DNA of 64,000 nucleotides from Sinotaia quadrata (Eukaryota; Mollusca; Gastropoda; Architaenioglossa; Viviparidae): NCBI GenBank assembly GCA_028829895.1, contig CM054180.1, positions 120,293,363 to 120,357,362 of the forward strand. Direction: 5' to 3'. Under the pieces are notes generated by a model, which saw only the letters and a program-made list of their open reading frames with translations, did not search any database and was not told where the DNA came from. Made by a program: the position numbers and the translations under genes. Of this stretch, positions 12,601 through 28,359 are shown in pieces; positions within the stretch are counted from its first letter, which is position 1, and each line of letters opens with the position of its first letter.

Positions 12601-15600
12601 CACTGATGGTTTGTACCTGAGAAAATCTCAACAATAGATATAATCAATACCTCAATTCAAGGCAATGATACTGTCATTTTTGTCCTCTGTTCTGTAATCG
12701 ATAAATCCGTTCTTTAGCGACACTCATCACCATCTTTGTGATCATTACCATCTTTGTGATCATTACCATCTTTGTGGTTGTCACTGTTACGGTTTGCATA
12801 ATTGTTGCATCTTGTTTCACGCAGGAAGTACAGTGCAGGTGATCGCGAAGAGAAACTTTGGAGAAACTTCCTCAAGAAAGAAATGTTAAAGTGATCGTTA
12901 AAGGGAACATAATACTATAAATTTTCTCCCCATACCAAATGGAACTAAATCATTGTGAGGTGCTGTGATTAAAGTTACCCTAATTCATGAATAAATATCC
13001 GGAAAAAAAAAGACTCATTGCAATCTCTGTCTGTCTACTCTCTCTGTCTGTCTATCTATATATCTATCAATCTATATATCTATCTGGCCTGAGACTCATT
13101 TATATTTTTGTTTGTACACATTCCTTTTGTATGTTCTCATTGTATATGTCATCGTTTATATTTGATCGATGTTCTTGCTATTTAATTAGTTGTTAATAAA
13201 TTCTATTTATTTATCAACACTCTCGACCAGTGTTAAAAGGCTAGAGTAACATGGGGGCTTAATAGTCAATAAGACGGGTGATATAGCCTTTTCTGAGAGG
13301 ATAGTCGATACTCTGCGCTTTGGACGTGAGCCATGACAGAGTTATTCTGAAGTGTTTATTTCAAATATTAGGAACTACTCGAGGATGGGGGGGGGGGACT
13401 CTTTCAGTCCATCATTCGCAACTGAGGGGTGCAAAATTATCATAGGTGTCAGAGAGATGATAATTTTCTCATAATTAAACAGGCCCTCTCGTAGTAGTAA
13501 TAAATATACTTGTAGCAGTATATTCAGTCTGGCATCTTAATTAATTTTAGCAATAGAATTTACTGTTGCTGACTCTTATAATTATGACTCTCTTATGACT
13601 CTCTTATATGACTCTTTTATATGACTTTCTTATGACTCTCTTACATGACTCTCTTATGACTCTCTTATGACTCTTTTATATGACTCTCTTATATGACTCT
13701 CTTATGACTCTCTTATATGACTCTTTTATATGACTCTCTTATGACTCTCTTATATGACTCTCTTATATGACTCTTTTATATGACTCTCTTATGACTCTCT
13801 TATATGACTCTTTTATATGACTCTCTTATGACTCTCTTATGTTAAGCGACGAATAATAATCTTTTTAAATTTATTTTTTATTTAGTTCTACACCGATTGA
13901 ATGTGTCATACAGTGTTAGGGTGGTTGCACACCCAAAGGACAGACCTCTGGATACTAAGGCCATCGTAGGAATGTAAGTATTGGTTAAATCTATTATATA
14001 ATAAATGATAAATAAACTGGAAAAGGAAACTTACATTGAAACTATATTATCTGTTAGCTAGCTTGGACTTTAATTATTATAATGATTTGTAATTATCTTC
14101 TTCATTACTCTTAATGTATCGTAATGACCCGACTATTTTCTTAGTATTTCACTTCCATTAACATATATGTCATTAATTGGATTTTCTCTTCTTCATTCCA
14201 TTGTCAATAGTTAAATCTTCTCTTCATTTCCATTAATTTGTTGAATATTCTCTTCTTCACTTCTATTAGTGCATTTGTAATGAGTTAATTTTTCTCTTGA
14301 TTTCAAATTCTACCAATGTCCTCCTCATGAAATGATTTAGTTTTTATTGATAATAAATTAGACTGTAACTAGGGCAAGCTTCAGCGACAGTCGGAACCAC
14401 CTGCTTTACAACTGGTTCAATATATGATCCAGTACATGATGATAAAATAATGAAATGAGGTTCGCTGCAAGATAAGTAAGCACTTTACAATGTTTGTCAA
14501 AGAGTCATTGGCAAATTATGCCTATTTCAATAACTAAAGTTTTATTCTTATTCATTAATTATTTTTATTCCATTAGATGTTTTCATTTTTGCATTGCATA
14601 CTTTTTCTATGTTGGTGATTGCGACCGTGTGTGAAATGCTGTGTCACATTAAATGGATTACTGGCATGTTAAATGGATAATTGTAATGATAAACGGATTA
14701 TAAACTACGCATGAATGATCGAGGAGTGAAGGCAGGGGGAAGGGGGTTAGTTTTCTCAGCCTGATGCTTGGTGACTTATGTTAGAGATATGTTTTCCACT
14801 AATGACTCATGGATTTGTATAAATAAACAGGAGAATTGAATTAGAAATTTATTCACGATGAGACAATGCCTAATTTGCAGAAGGCTGCATTTGATTCCAT
14901 GAATGAAGGACTAGCTCGCCATTATTCAGATAAGGTAACATATGGAATTCTTATTAAATGTATTCTATTAAGAATGCTGTAGTATAATTATGTATTTTTT
15001 CCATTGTAATTTGTATGAAGTGTTACCATTTTCTTCTTACATTGTGGCCAAAGAAATAGCATGAAATCAGATCTAACATATGTTCTGTAACTCGTAATGA
15101 TTTGGAGTTTACTGAGATACTTAATGATATTGTGGGATGCTATTTCATCTCCACTGAAGTGAACTTAATTGTGATAATTGTAAACCGCATGTGTGTGATT
15201 CAGACATTTCATGATTGAAATTGTAAAAATTAATTGAAGTAGAGTTTGTAATAGGACACCTTTTAGTCTGTGCCACATAAAACGTATGGATTGGCGAATC
15301 ATAGACTAATCATTGATAGAAACAATAATTGTTGTTTCAGACCGTGTTTTTATTTCCTGGTCCTATGGCTGCTTTTGGTCTAAGAACCTAATCCTGGTGT
15401 ATGCGCTATTCATGTGAGATCGTAGTTACAAAGACAAGGATGGCAGATAACATGCAGCGATGTACTGACTGATGTGTGAAACGGCCTGAAGGATTTTCTT
15501 TGGTGACTGACGCGAAGATAAACAAGTGTCTGACAAACTCTATATCTGAGATTTGTGTTATGATCCATTACCAACTTGATGGACAGAATATGTGGTCTGG

Positions 15601-18600
15601 TAGACCATTTGTATTTCGAGTGCTTAATTGATTGATACCCTCTTTTGTTGTTAAATATTAAAATTTTATCTTTGTTATCTTAATAACTGTAATTGACTAA
15701 TTATTAGCAAGAGAGAGACCGTAAAGGGTTGGGTTGATGGCTGAGTCATACCAATGATTTTCTGTATGCATAATAATTAGTCATATTTAAGATAACGTGT
15801 ACAATCCATGTATAATTAGTCATATTTAAGATAACGTGTCCATCCCATGCATAATTAGTCATATTTAAGATAACGTGTCCAACCCATGCATAATTGGTCA
15901 TATTTAAGATAACGGGTCCAACCATTGTATAATTAGTCATATTTAAGATAACGTGTCCAACCCATGCATAATTAGTCATAATTAAGATAACATGTCCAAC
16001 CCATGCATAATTAGTCATATTTAAGATAACGTGTCCAACCCATGCATAATTAGTCATAATTAAGATAACATGTCCAACCCATGCATAATTAGTCATATTT
16101 AAGATAACGTGTCCAACCCATGCATTGTACATGGACTCATCTGTTGCTACATTTAAATGCCTGAGTTGAAACTAATTAACTTGTAGAGACTGAAGAGTGA
16201 GTCTGACAACCAGTCTGTCATCAGCATAGGTATTGTGCTAAGAATAATAATCTCTAAATCCTCATACTGAGACAGAGTCTATAAATAAAAGCTGGTATGT
16301 AACAATGTTCATGTATTTTCGTCATCAATGTATCATTATTGAGAACATGTTGTGACATATTCCATGATAGTATGGAGTGAGTTAATGTCGTAAAGTTCAC
16401 TGTACTTCGGATATAATTGGCAGGAGCACTTGGACACAAGTAGAAGCATGATGAATAGGTTTTTATTTTATGCCCCACCCGCCCCCTCCCCTCCTGACTT
16501 ATTTAGAAATAAGGCTCTAGGACCATCTCAGGGCTATATAAAAATAAATAATTTTAAAATATGTGATTGGATCGCTATGCTATATTTATATCGCGAGTGA
16601 CTTTTTGCAGGAGTTTGGTCCCCTTATTCTGTTAGCTTTTAATCGTATGTACAAAAATAGATGTGTGAATTTTCTTGTTGTTCCTAGTTCCTATTATGGG
16701 TTTCACTAAGTTTCAAAAGCAGTTTTAATTTTATTGTAATTTTATTTTTTGTTTAATGCAACTGTAATTTGGCATTTCATTCAGAGCTTGACTCTATTAA
16801 GCACTCATGCATTTCGTCAAGTCTTCATCTGAATTCATTTGTAATAACGTTGTCCACTGTTTTTTTAAATTTTATATAAAAAAGTTATTTAATAAAATTA
16901 TAATGACTGAAGCTCGCTCTGCTGTTTCAATCTTAACTGGAGCATGTAACCATTTTTCTCTTTTTATTAGAGTTATCTGCAGCATTATTGCGAGTCTGAT
17001 GGTACTGGGGACGCTGCTTGACCTGATTCACCTCCAGATTCCAAAATGGCGGGCTCAAGAGGCTTCATTTGCAGTCACCAATGGTGAGATGGATGATCGT
17101 TCCCCGCTGTTGGTACGAAATCAAGCACTACACAAGGTACCGAAAGTAGGTGAGGTCAAGGGTCACTAAGCTAGTGATGTTCTATAAGATGGAGAGATAA
17201 AAAAAAAAAGCAAAATTAAATGAATATTTGTATAAATAAATGTAAATAAAAAATATATGAAACTGGTTGAAGATAAAGCAGGCTCCTAGTCGCTGATACA
17301 CACAGACTTCAAACAGCGCATGGTTACAACATGAATAGACCAGGTCCGTTAGATCTCTGATCCAATTATGAAAAAATTGTGGTATGCAATTTTGGTCCCT
17401 TTGAGAAAATATGTCAAAAATAAATAAATTATAACAAATTTATATTAAAATTTAATTAGGATGTATCAAGATTGCATTTTGGGTGTTACACATCGTGCTG
17501 CTTGTTATAAGTTGGACTGTGTTGGTAACTATGCTGTAATTGTGCTATCTTTTGAACACTCGCAAGAATGCGCTAGTGTGTTGCTGAAGTTTCCCTATTT
17601 TTGTTTTCAGTAATTTTTCCTCGCAGATTGCACACGCCACTTTTTTACTCCTACCCTCCAATGGGCATACATACAACATAATTCTCGTGTAGTGTCTTTG
17701 CATAATGAAAAATTTCTCCCCAAAATAAATATATAAATAAAACAAAAGAATTCATGTGAGCACAGTTCAGCTTACGAGAGAAATACGTCTTTCCTGTAAA
17801 ATTGAGTGTACGTTATCGAGGTTTTGTGTGTGGATGCCATAAACGTTCTTGCAATGTATGTCACTGAGGTCAATGTGGATACGTCACATGTGTCGTAGTG
17901 TGCACATCACAGATGGTTTATTTGTGTACGTCACTAATGCAGTGAGCACATCACTGATGTTGTAGAGTGTGCATCATGGATTGATTATTGTCTGTGTCAC
18001 AGATGGCATAGTGTGCACGTTATAGATGTCATAGCGTGCGCGTCACGGGTGGTTTACTGGGTACATCGCAGGTGTCGTAGGATGTGCCTAACTGATTTAG
18101 TGTTTACATCACTTATTTCGTAGTGTTCAAGTCATTATGCCGTAATGTGTACATATCTGATAGCCGTGTATATACGTTACCGTTGGCATGTACTTCATTT
18201 ATGGCGTAGTGTGTACGTTATTGAATCTGTTGAGAGAGAGAGAGGAAGAGAGAGAGAGAAAGACATTTAGAGTAAGGGAGAAAGAGAGAGACAGTTAGAG
18301 AAAAGAGACAGAGGAAGTGAGAAAGAAAGAAAGAGAAGAAGAAAGAGAGTTTATAATTGAAGACTTTGAGTACACCTCTCTTTTTGAGCAAGAGTATTTA
18401 TGCATTCGCAGAGCATTAAGCCATTTCAATCATTCTGGAGATTTTAATTAGACTTTTAATTCTTTTAAAATCGTATTTATTTTACAGGTTTATGCACACA
18501 ATTGTTGACGTCATTCTCTGTGTACACGAACGGTGCCAAGCTGCTGTCCACCCGCCAGCCACCTGGCAGCCTCACCTGTATCCATGGCATCCGTTTCCTG

Positions 18601-21600
18601 AGCATGACGTGGGTCGTCTTGGGGCACAGTATAGGGCTCGGCATACCCGAGACAGGTCACTCTCAATTTTCAATCAGTCTTTACTGAAAGATTACCATTG
18701 GCCCTTTAGAGAGTCAGTACTTCGGGTGTATATTTCACAGTCAAAAACAGTCTCTTTTCACCGTATCCTCTCATGTTTGTGTGTATTATTTGATTGTAGT
18801 TGTTTGGAGGACGATAGGTTGAACGTATTTCAATGATTATAAGTAGCTAATTTTCTATGCATATGAAGGTTTAAAAGTGTAAGGTTGTCATCAGAATAGA
18901 GATGACTCAGAATGTCAGATTACATGCGTGAAATGTGAAATATGCCTTTGATGGTCTATTCTAGTGATCGGAGAACTTTTTTGGGTGTTACCCCAAATCT
19001 ATTTGTGTTAAAATGAAATTTCCCCCAGATTTCAAATACAAATACAAGCTAATTACTCCTAAATTGAAGAATAACTGCTCTCAAAGTCAGGAATTAATAA
19101 AAGACCAGCAACAGGTCATTAAAATATAACAGAAATCCGTAATTTAACTCATTAGATCTGTATTAGTTACTGACTAGGAACGACAACTCGTCATGGAAAA
19201 TAATAACATATGTACAACTATCAGTTGACTGGAAGAAAGGGATTGGAAAAGAAAAGCAGAATAATGGCAGCAGTTGCAAATTTGACTCAAAGTACTTTCA
19301 CAAGATTACATCACCAAAAAATCAAGCCAAGTACCCCGGCATAAATACTGGGGACCGACTGAGTTAGCATGCTCCTAGTCAGGAGTCGAGATCATAACTG
19401 ACATCTTTAAGGACTAGCCAACATCGCATCTTTGATAAGATCATATGACTTAATTTTGAAGGGGAGTTAACTTTATAAAAGTAGGAATTTATTGTTGATG
19501 TATTAAAATTGGGAGAGGAAAAACAATTAATAAGCAAATGAGTTCAATGACTCACAATACTTTATTTGTATTTTTTTAGAATTTCACGGACCACCCCCCA
19601 ATCTGATTTTCATTTTACCCCATTGAGACATGTCCGCCCACCTTCTCAGGCTTTAATTAAAGTATTTTAAAGATAAAATTATTTTAATTCATAATAATAT
19701 TTTAAAATATAATAATTACAATTTAAATAGTAATAATAGTTTAATCATCAATGCTGTTTTCAAGCTGACGGACTGATTCTCCTCTGATCCAAATGAGTCA
19801 GAAACTCTTGAAAAACATTGTATTGCAAGATATTTAATTGTATTATTTTCCACTTCATTTGCTTGCCATACCTGTGCACTAAATTTCTTTATTGTGATGA
19901 CACTTTAAAGAGACTCATTTTATTTTGATTACTTAAATATTTACTTCTCTGTTTCCTTTTTTTTTCTTCGTTATTTCCCTTATTAAACTCCTTTAAAATT
20001 TTAATAATGGACTCTCTGTATATCGTCCCATTGCGTCATGTGTGTATTAGTTGTAGTGACTGCATTCACCAAGGAGTCTGTGAGCCTAGAACTAGATAAT
20101 AAGTATTATTTGTTTACTCTAAGGCTAGAGAGTTTGTGATGCATCATCCTTATTGTGTCTCTGTGTATTGTTTGTAGGCGTGTGTGGCTGTGGGACAGGG
20201 TTAGTCTCCAGTAAACAGGCAAGGGAGGAAATAACCAACACTGTACTTTTCTCGCATGACCCAATAAATGCGCGAAAGACAATTGCATGCACCGACAAAT
20301 GCGCGATAGGGTTAGGGTTAGGTTAGGGTTAGGTTAGGGTTATGTAAGGGTTAGGATTAGGGGTTAGGGTTAGACTTAGGATTAGGGTTAGGGTTAGAGT
20401 TAGGGACAGAACGCGTCGTCTTGCTTTTGTCCATCGCGTTTTTTTGTAGGTGTGCATTTGTCGGTGAACCCTTTTCTCGTCTTTCTCTCTTCCTGCACTC
20501 ACACTTAGCAATACGTCACTGCAATTTACCCCTGATTCCCAACCCTGGTCTGTTCTCATATACTCGGCTTGACGGTAAATTCGATGTTTTGTTCTTCAGA
20601 AATCACAAGTGATTAGCTACAATAAAAAATAAACATACATTAAAATGTACTAAATAAATTTCGTATGAAGAAATGGTGTCGTCAACATACTTGAGATATA
20701 TTCACTCGAAACATTAATGACTGCAGGAAAGGGAATTAAACAGAGATTTGTCAATCAGTATAGAAAATAAAGTCATTAATTCAGTTCGCAGCATTAATAA
20801 TATCTCGTTTCCTTAAGAAATTTTCGTTGTGACAATTTACTTTTATTTATCTTTTTGTGTTTGTTTTTCCAGCATACACAATGCCATACTTTCAAAAGGC
20901 GGTCAAGCGTTGGAGTTTTCAGGTGGTGTTGAGTGGAGTGATGTCTGTCGACACTTTTTTCCTGCTCAGGTAGTGATCTATTTATAGCTGTTTGCCTGCA
21001 GGACACATCTTTCTGTCTGTGTTTTTATGTTTTCTGGCGCATTTTTTCGTTGATTTAATCCCATCATTGCTGAGTTTGTTCTGAAATTGTGTGAGTTTTA
21101 TTTAAATATATCCGGGGTAGTTAGTATTCATTTCGTTTAGATACCTTGAAAACACTCGACTGTTAAGTATCTGATATTAAAATATTTGTTTGTCTGATTG
21201 CATGTTTTCCTTCTCTGTCTTCTTGATTATTTATTTTATTTTACAGTTGGTTTAGGCTATGCGAAATATTTTTAAAACAATTTATTTTATAATTGATTAG
21301 TGGGAAGTGATTTTTTAATTAGGCATTGTTTAAATAGACGAAACATTTAGATTTCATGATGACTGATATTTTGCAGGGAGATAGGCAAGATGTTAATTGC
21401 CCACCAACCTGGGCTCCCATAACCTTAGGCTAATCCCCAGAACATACCTGATGATATAAACAGCCAGAAAGTAAATAAATACAGGTGAAAGACTACAACA
21501 TATAACATTTAAGTTAGTCACACTAACACAATAATTGTATTCAACAAGAAATAACATAAGACAGCATGGTTACATACAGCAAATAGTTCTTGCATATAGC

Positions 21601-24600
21601 AGATAGTCCAACAGTTATGATTAGAGAATATATATTGACCATGTGGTGTTATCAGTCTGTTTGAGTCCTATGGCACTGTAGTGGTTATTTGGTTCATTCG
21701 TATGAGTGAACTGTAAATGAATTTATAAGAGAACAGTGATTGTTTTAGACTACTTTCATAAAGTTTGTGTACAACTTAACTAAAGCTGTGTAGTTGTGAC
21801 TTTATAAATACATAGCTTTAGATTGCCTGATGTGCAGTCTAGGGTCTCGGTGAATGTCGTTAGCAGACACACACGTGGTCCGTTGAACTGGTCTTTGACC
21901 CTTGGGTCATTCTGCTCTGGTGTTGCTAGCAGCTCAGCGCTCGTCAAGCCAACATCCAATATAAAGTGACGATCTGCCAGTAAAATACACATGGGCTAAG
22001 AATTTGTCCATGTGTTCTGTAACAGAACACTCTTACTCACATTGTCAGTATAATTTAAATATCACAAGCAAAATATAACAATATAAAATATAGTTAAGGT
22101 CAAGAGAATTAAACATGAATAAAATATTAGTTATGCAAGCAGTATACCTTTGGCAGTAATATATACAGACGATGATTTCCTGCTGTGTTGATAACTGGGG
22201 ATACGGTATGATTATACTTTGTTTACACCGGGAGCCCAAACACGTACTGCCTCAACGGTCAGCTGCATTTTACTAACGAATTACAGTGTTTCTGGTACAT
22301 TCGTTCACGTGTCTGATCTGTGCTTTGATTGGTTAGTTTAGTGACTTGCCTGGAACATTCAGGTATGTTTCGAGCCTGGGGGTAAGCAATTTTTTTTCTA
22401 GAAGGTAGGCTTACGTGTAGACTATTTTTAGAGGAGGGGTGGGTGTGGTCTACATGAGAAATTATGTGATAATGACAAACGTCTTCAAGTATTTATTATG
22501 GATAACAGTTTTAGTTCTTGCACATGGAAATGTAATAATGTAAATTAAAATGACATGTACCTTTTTTCAATTAAAAAGAAAAGTGTGACTAAATTCTTTA
22601 TATAATATTGAAGAGTTTTGTAATTGTTTCCCTCTTCATATAACTGTATATTTGAACAAAACAAATCACCTGCGCGATTCAGATATACTTCCTTGCTGTT
22701 CTGCTTGTTAATTTGTTTACAAACAAAGTCCGTTAAACTGTCAGGTGTTTTTATTTTTACTTTACAGCGGACTTTTGGTGACTTACATGTCTCTGCGAGA
22801 GATGAAAAAACGCAATGGGAAACTAAATTGGTTTATCTTTTTCTTCCACCGTTTCTGGAGGTAGGGAATCAAATTTGTATTTTAATAAAGTCACGTGACC
22901 AAAACCTTCGATGTGTACACGCACTTCCTCTCTTTCTCTCCTCCCCCACTCCTCTACGTCAAAATCTCCTTTTTTCCTTCTCTTTCTCTCTCATATACAC
23001 ACAAACACCCAATCTCCCTCTTTCTTCTTTTTCTTTCACTCTCCCTGTCTCTGTTTCACACCCACGCATGTACGTACGAAATAAAATTGTTTTTAACAAT
23101 GTCCAGAAATTTATTTCACTCATATAGCCACATGTCACCAGTAGGCAAAACACTATACAGTGAAGAATGTATTGTCCTTCACAAGAAATATTTCATTGAA
23201 ATAAAATGCTGTAAAAATGCTAATAAATTATGTTTGTCCTGTCTTCAGACTGACACCAGCCCTTATGCTGATCATCATGGTGTATGTGTGTCTGAGCCCT
23301 TATTGGGGTCATGGTCCCCTGTGGATGGAACAACAATCGGACAGAGACAATTGCGAGAAAAACTGGTGGATTAATCTTCTCTATGTGAACAATTTGGTCC
23401 GAAGTAAAACTATGGTATGATTTAACGGATGTCTGTGTGTAATGACTTTCTCACATCCTTTTCTACATCTACATTCTGTCAACACACTTGTCACATATCC
23501 ATAAACAAGTTACAATTGCACCAGCCTAAGAGTTATATGAAGACAACGATATCTTGATCAAAATCAAGATTGAGTTGAATTCCTTTAGTCTACCTTCGCT
23601 TGCTTGTGCATCAAAGTAGGTGCCATCTAGCTAGATGTCACACAAAAATAGTCATGTACTAGCCACGAAACAACTGACGCAGATATGCTCCATCAAAACG
23701 AACATATTTATCTCCGACTTTCTGTTTATCTTCCGACTTTCTGTTTATCTTCCGACTTTCTGTTTATCTTCCGACTTTTAGTTTACAAGCAAACTTTATC
23801 ATAGCATTCTGAATGATAAAAGTTACAAGTAACACATCAAATTATAAAGTTTGAAATTTAATTATAGATTTGTTGGAAATATTTCCATCATATGACATAA
23901 TGAAACAAAGATTGCTTATATTTTTCAGATTCCTACCAGTAAGCCTTTGGATTTTAATCACAGGCGTAATCATTTTACACCTAGCTATCTAGGTTTTCAG
24001 CCACATTGATTAGTATTCCAGCACTCAGTGCAGATGACTGTATTGAGCAGAATTACCCAGATCTACACTATCACACCCCATTTTGTGTTTCATGACTTCC
24101 CTTCATTTACACTAATCATAAAATTTCCATCGTCTTGACTTCATAACAAACAATTCACTCAAAATAAAATATATTTTAATAATTTGCATTTAATTAGAAT
24201 CAGGGTTTGCTGAGTTTCTTAACTGGTCTAGAATTAAACACTGTGTCAAAGATACTTTGTTATGATCTACTAAATATGTGTGCAACATTATTTCGCATTA
24301 AATAAGTAGAGCATTCTTTCTCAACATTTTACTCTGGAGAAAATGTTGAAATATATTTCAGGTCTCGAGGAACCCTTGCATAACAATACTATATATGCGA
24401 TGGATTTTTTAAAAAATCACGATCTCTCGGGAACCCTTAAGCGAACACTTGCAGAACCCCGGTTGAGAAACCCTGAAAGAGAGACTGCTCACTCGATACA
24501 AAAAGAAAATAGGAGCCTAACCACGGATCAGTAGATATTAATATTGACTTCAGAAATAGCTCAGTTTTAAATCATTATAGGTATACATCAAATAGGTAAA

Positions 24601-26301
24601 TTAAATTAATACTAGCGCTTTCACATTTTCAATAGGGGTACAATATACTTATCAAGTATAAATTAACATTTGTACATTTTCCCGTATGTGTGAAAAAAGA
24701 CAGAATAATTTTCTGTCTTCGTCACAATGATACAAAATATTTGTATTAGGCATAGAGCACTCAGTGTGTTCATTCACATCAGAACTTTGCTTCTCAGTAT
24801 GTATAATAAAACAGATGTCAAAAGGCATACCGAAGCAGCCCTGTAAGAAGTTGTACATGCTTTGAAATATCAAAGTAAGAAGTTTTACATGCTTTGAAAT
24901 ATCAAAGTAAGAAGTTTTACATGCTTTGAAATACCAAAGTAAGAAGTTGTACATGCTTTGAAATACCAAAGTAAGAAGTTGTACATGCTTTGAAATACCA
25001 AAGTAAGAAGTTGTACATGCTTTGAAATACCAAAGTAAGAAGTTGTACATGCTTTGAAATACCAAAGTAAGAAGTTGTACATGCTTTGAAATACCAAAGT
25101 AAGAAGTTGTACATGCTTTGTAATACCAAAACATCCTTTGAACCTTTCCACTCACTTCATTCCCCCCCCCACACACACACACATAAACTCACACACGCGC
25201 ACACACTTCATCAATCTGGAAGTTTCTCACAGTTTCTCGAGAAATTGACACCAGGGAGTTACTTTCTCCTTGTACATGCATTAAAGTGACGTAATTTATC
25301 CCTCTCTTTCTTTTGTCGTGTCTGATTGCTTCTAGCAAAGCGTTAGAATAATGATTGGCTGCTGTCAAATTACACATAATTTTATTTTCATGAATTTTAT
25401 TGATCTCTTCATCCACCCGTTTCACTTTTTCAGTCATTCCACAAACATACCGCAGTAGGCCTTTCTATTATGTGTATTAATATAATTTTGCGCTCGCGCT
25501 TTTTCGTGTTGTTTATTTTCATTGGTTAGATATTTATTATAGAAAACAATGAATTGGATATGTATATTAGAATTTGTCTTTGCAGTGTCTGGGACAGTCA
25601 TGGTACTTAGCCAATGACATGCAGTTTTACATCCTGAGCCCTCTCATCTTTGTTCCGTTTTACTTGTAAGTCGTATTTGCTTGCGTTTTCCCCACCTCTC
25701 TAATATCTACCACTCCCCGCCTTTCACACACTGAGAGACTTATGGTTTGGAGACTAAAATCAAACAAAGAAATGCTGGCTCCATTGCTTTAATTAAATCT
25801 TTCTTGAAGTTTCTGAGAAATTTATATACATTTCATCTTAACTCAGAATTTTATTTTGAGTAGTTTATATGAACTTGTAATTTTGCTTTGAGTAGTTTAT
25901 ATACATTCCATCTTAATTATTCGTAGTTTTATATAGATATTGGTGTATTTGGTGTATTGAATTTATTTTTTCTCGTTGACTTCATGTCCCACATGAACTT
26001 CATTTGACTGGACGTCTTCTATTTGACGTTCTCGGTTTTGTTATGTTTCGTGGAGCTGTGTGCTATTCTGTTTTATTTATGTTACGGTTAGCTCCCCTCG
26101 GTTTGGTGCTGTTTCTTCGGGCGTGTTCCTGCTGGTGAGTGCCCTCACTCCGGGTCTGTTAGCCATGCGTGACCATTTCCCCCCTAGCATTTTGGCGCCT
26201 GTTGAAGGACGTGACAGGTAATTTCAGTAAATTTAAACATTACATTTTACAGTTTGTTAAAAAGCAAACAAACGAAAATGCGCTTATTTTAGGTTGTGTG
26301 C

Positions 26302-26345
<44 letters not shown>

Positions 26346-26367
26346 GCTTGCGTGCGTGCGTGCGTGC

Positions 26368-26404
<37 letters not shown>

Positions 26405-27826
26405 TGTTTATTGGTAAGTTTAATGTAGAATCAAATTGTAAGAAAAAAGTGAAGTAGTAAAAATGGAATGTTTGAAAGTTAATTAATGAGTTATATGAAT
26501 TTTGCTGTTCTCTAATGTTTATAAAGTTTTAAGGAAAATATCCTTAATTCACCATGAAATTAAACTCAGATTTCTTGAGCCGACTTTGATAATTAAACAG
26601 ACCCTCGAATTTACTGTGTTGCAATAGTCTCTACATATTTTATTAGTAATGAATACATGCAAATTCCATTAAGTGGTGAAGAAAAAAACATTAATCATAA
26701 AATAATATATTATGATAGGCTTATTATATCTTCAAATAAAAAATTAACTCTGTCAGTTCGTTGTCTTCTTTAAATAAGTCTCTTTTATCATCAACTTTCT
26801 CGCAATTTTCATTGTTGAAATATCACAGATATTGCAGTAAGTAAGACATTAATTGTATTTTAAATCACAAACTCTTTCTGCAAAATTTCGAAGAAAATTA
26901 AATCGGAATATTTTTTTATTAAGCTTTTCCTGCAATTCGTCTTTCTCTGTTTTTGTCATTATGATTATTAGCAGATTGGAATAGTTTTAAATCATGCAAT
27001 AATTTCCCCTTCACTCTCTTTCTCCCTTCACACACACTCCCTCTGTTTATCTTCCTTTTCATAATTGCAGGTTACAGTCTTCTTCATGTTCATACACAGC
27101 CCCAGCAGCTTCTAAAGCAATAAGTGTAATTTAATATTAATCGTAAAGACGAAACGATTAAAAATCCTAAACCTGTACTGGAAAATAATTTTAATCAATA
27201 GGATAAGATGTTTCAGACATTATTATGTATCTCAAAGGGTTTTCCCCTAATAGTAATTATTCATTTCGTGTTTCTCAATTTTTTTTCACTATTTTCTTTT
27301 ATTTAGTATTACTACCATGGAGGAGTACATGAGTCTATTTTACATAAAACCGTACAACCGGATGGGGCCGTACATCGTAGGCATGCTCGGTGGCTACTTC
27401 CTGTTTCGAACAAACTGCAATCTTCGCCTTAGGAGGGTAAAATCCTTTTTAATATATGAAAGTGAAATCACTCACATACATACACGCATATATACATACA
27501 TGCATGCAAGCACACACACTTTATCTTTTCCTGTGCTATTAATGTAATGTAAAATATAACAGCACTCTTGCAACAACAACAACAAAAAAACACCATTAGA
27601 AGCATGTTTGAGAGACAAAAACAAAACAAACAACAGAAACGAGTACAAAATACTTGGCATATTTCTTTTCCTTTAATCAAAGATGAAAGCTTCAAAACTT
27701 CGTTTTCAAAAAATATGTAACGGCACTGAGATGGGAGAGGATCTTTAAGATTTTAATTCCTTTTAATATTTATTAACGAGACATGTGTATTACTGAACAA
27801 TTTCAGTTGTTTTATGTTTATTTATC

Positions 27827-27857
<31 letters not shown>

Positions 27858-27877
27858 CCACCACCACCACCACCACC

Positions 27878-27950
<73 letters not shown>

Positions 27951-28291
27951 CCATAGATAGATAGATAGATAGAAAGAAAGAAAGAAAGAAACATAAAAAA
28001 AGAAAGAGAAAAATTAGAAAAATACCAAGACCTCAGATTAGAAATCCAGAGACTGTGGAATGTAAAAGTAGAAGTGGTACCTATAGTGATAGGAGCCTTG
28101 GGGAACATAGCATCTGAATTGGAAGGCTACCTGAATAAACTCCCTGGAAACCACAGACTCTCTCCACTATTAAAAGCAGCGCTTCTCGTAAGTGCCCACA
28201 TCTTTTGTAAAACCTTGGATCTCCCAGAATCTTGGTAAGATTTCGAGACTTTGGTTCACAACCGACAGTCAAACAGAAGTCGTGGAAAAGT

Positions 28292-28359
<68 letters not shown>

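Larger units (their letters stand above)
18656..20872. other. Copy A intron 6
   Basis: About 2.2 kb, AT-rich, with no coding signal. The notable content is the telomere-like array and its inverted flanks at 20255-20470. Confidence 0.6.
23415..25585. other. Copy A intron 9
   Basis: About 2.2 kb. It contains a 19-bp tandem repeat at 23710-23780 (ATCTTCCGACTTTCTGTTT, 4 copies), a hAT-like MITE remnant, a 32-bp minisatellite and a short CA run at 25160-25205. No exon recognised. Confidence 0.6.

Noticed and set aside
15746..16132. 128-codon - strand frame with repeated AWVGHVILNMTNY
   Set aside because: 39-bp minisatellite artefact within intron 4.
24652..25182. 176-codon - strand frame with overlapping frames of the same residues
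   Set aside because: 32-bp array open in all three - frames; not protein selection.
27818..28108. Poly-Asp/poly-Gly frame on the - strand
   Set aside because: Translation of an ATC/ACC microsatellite.
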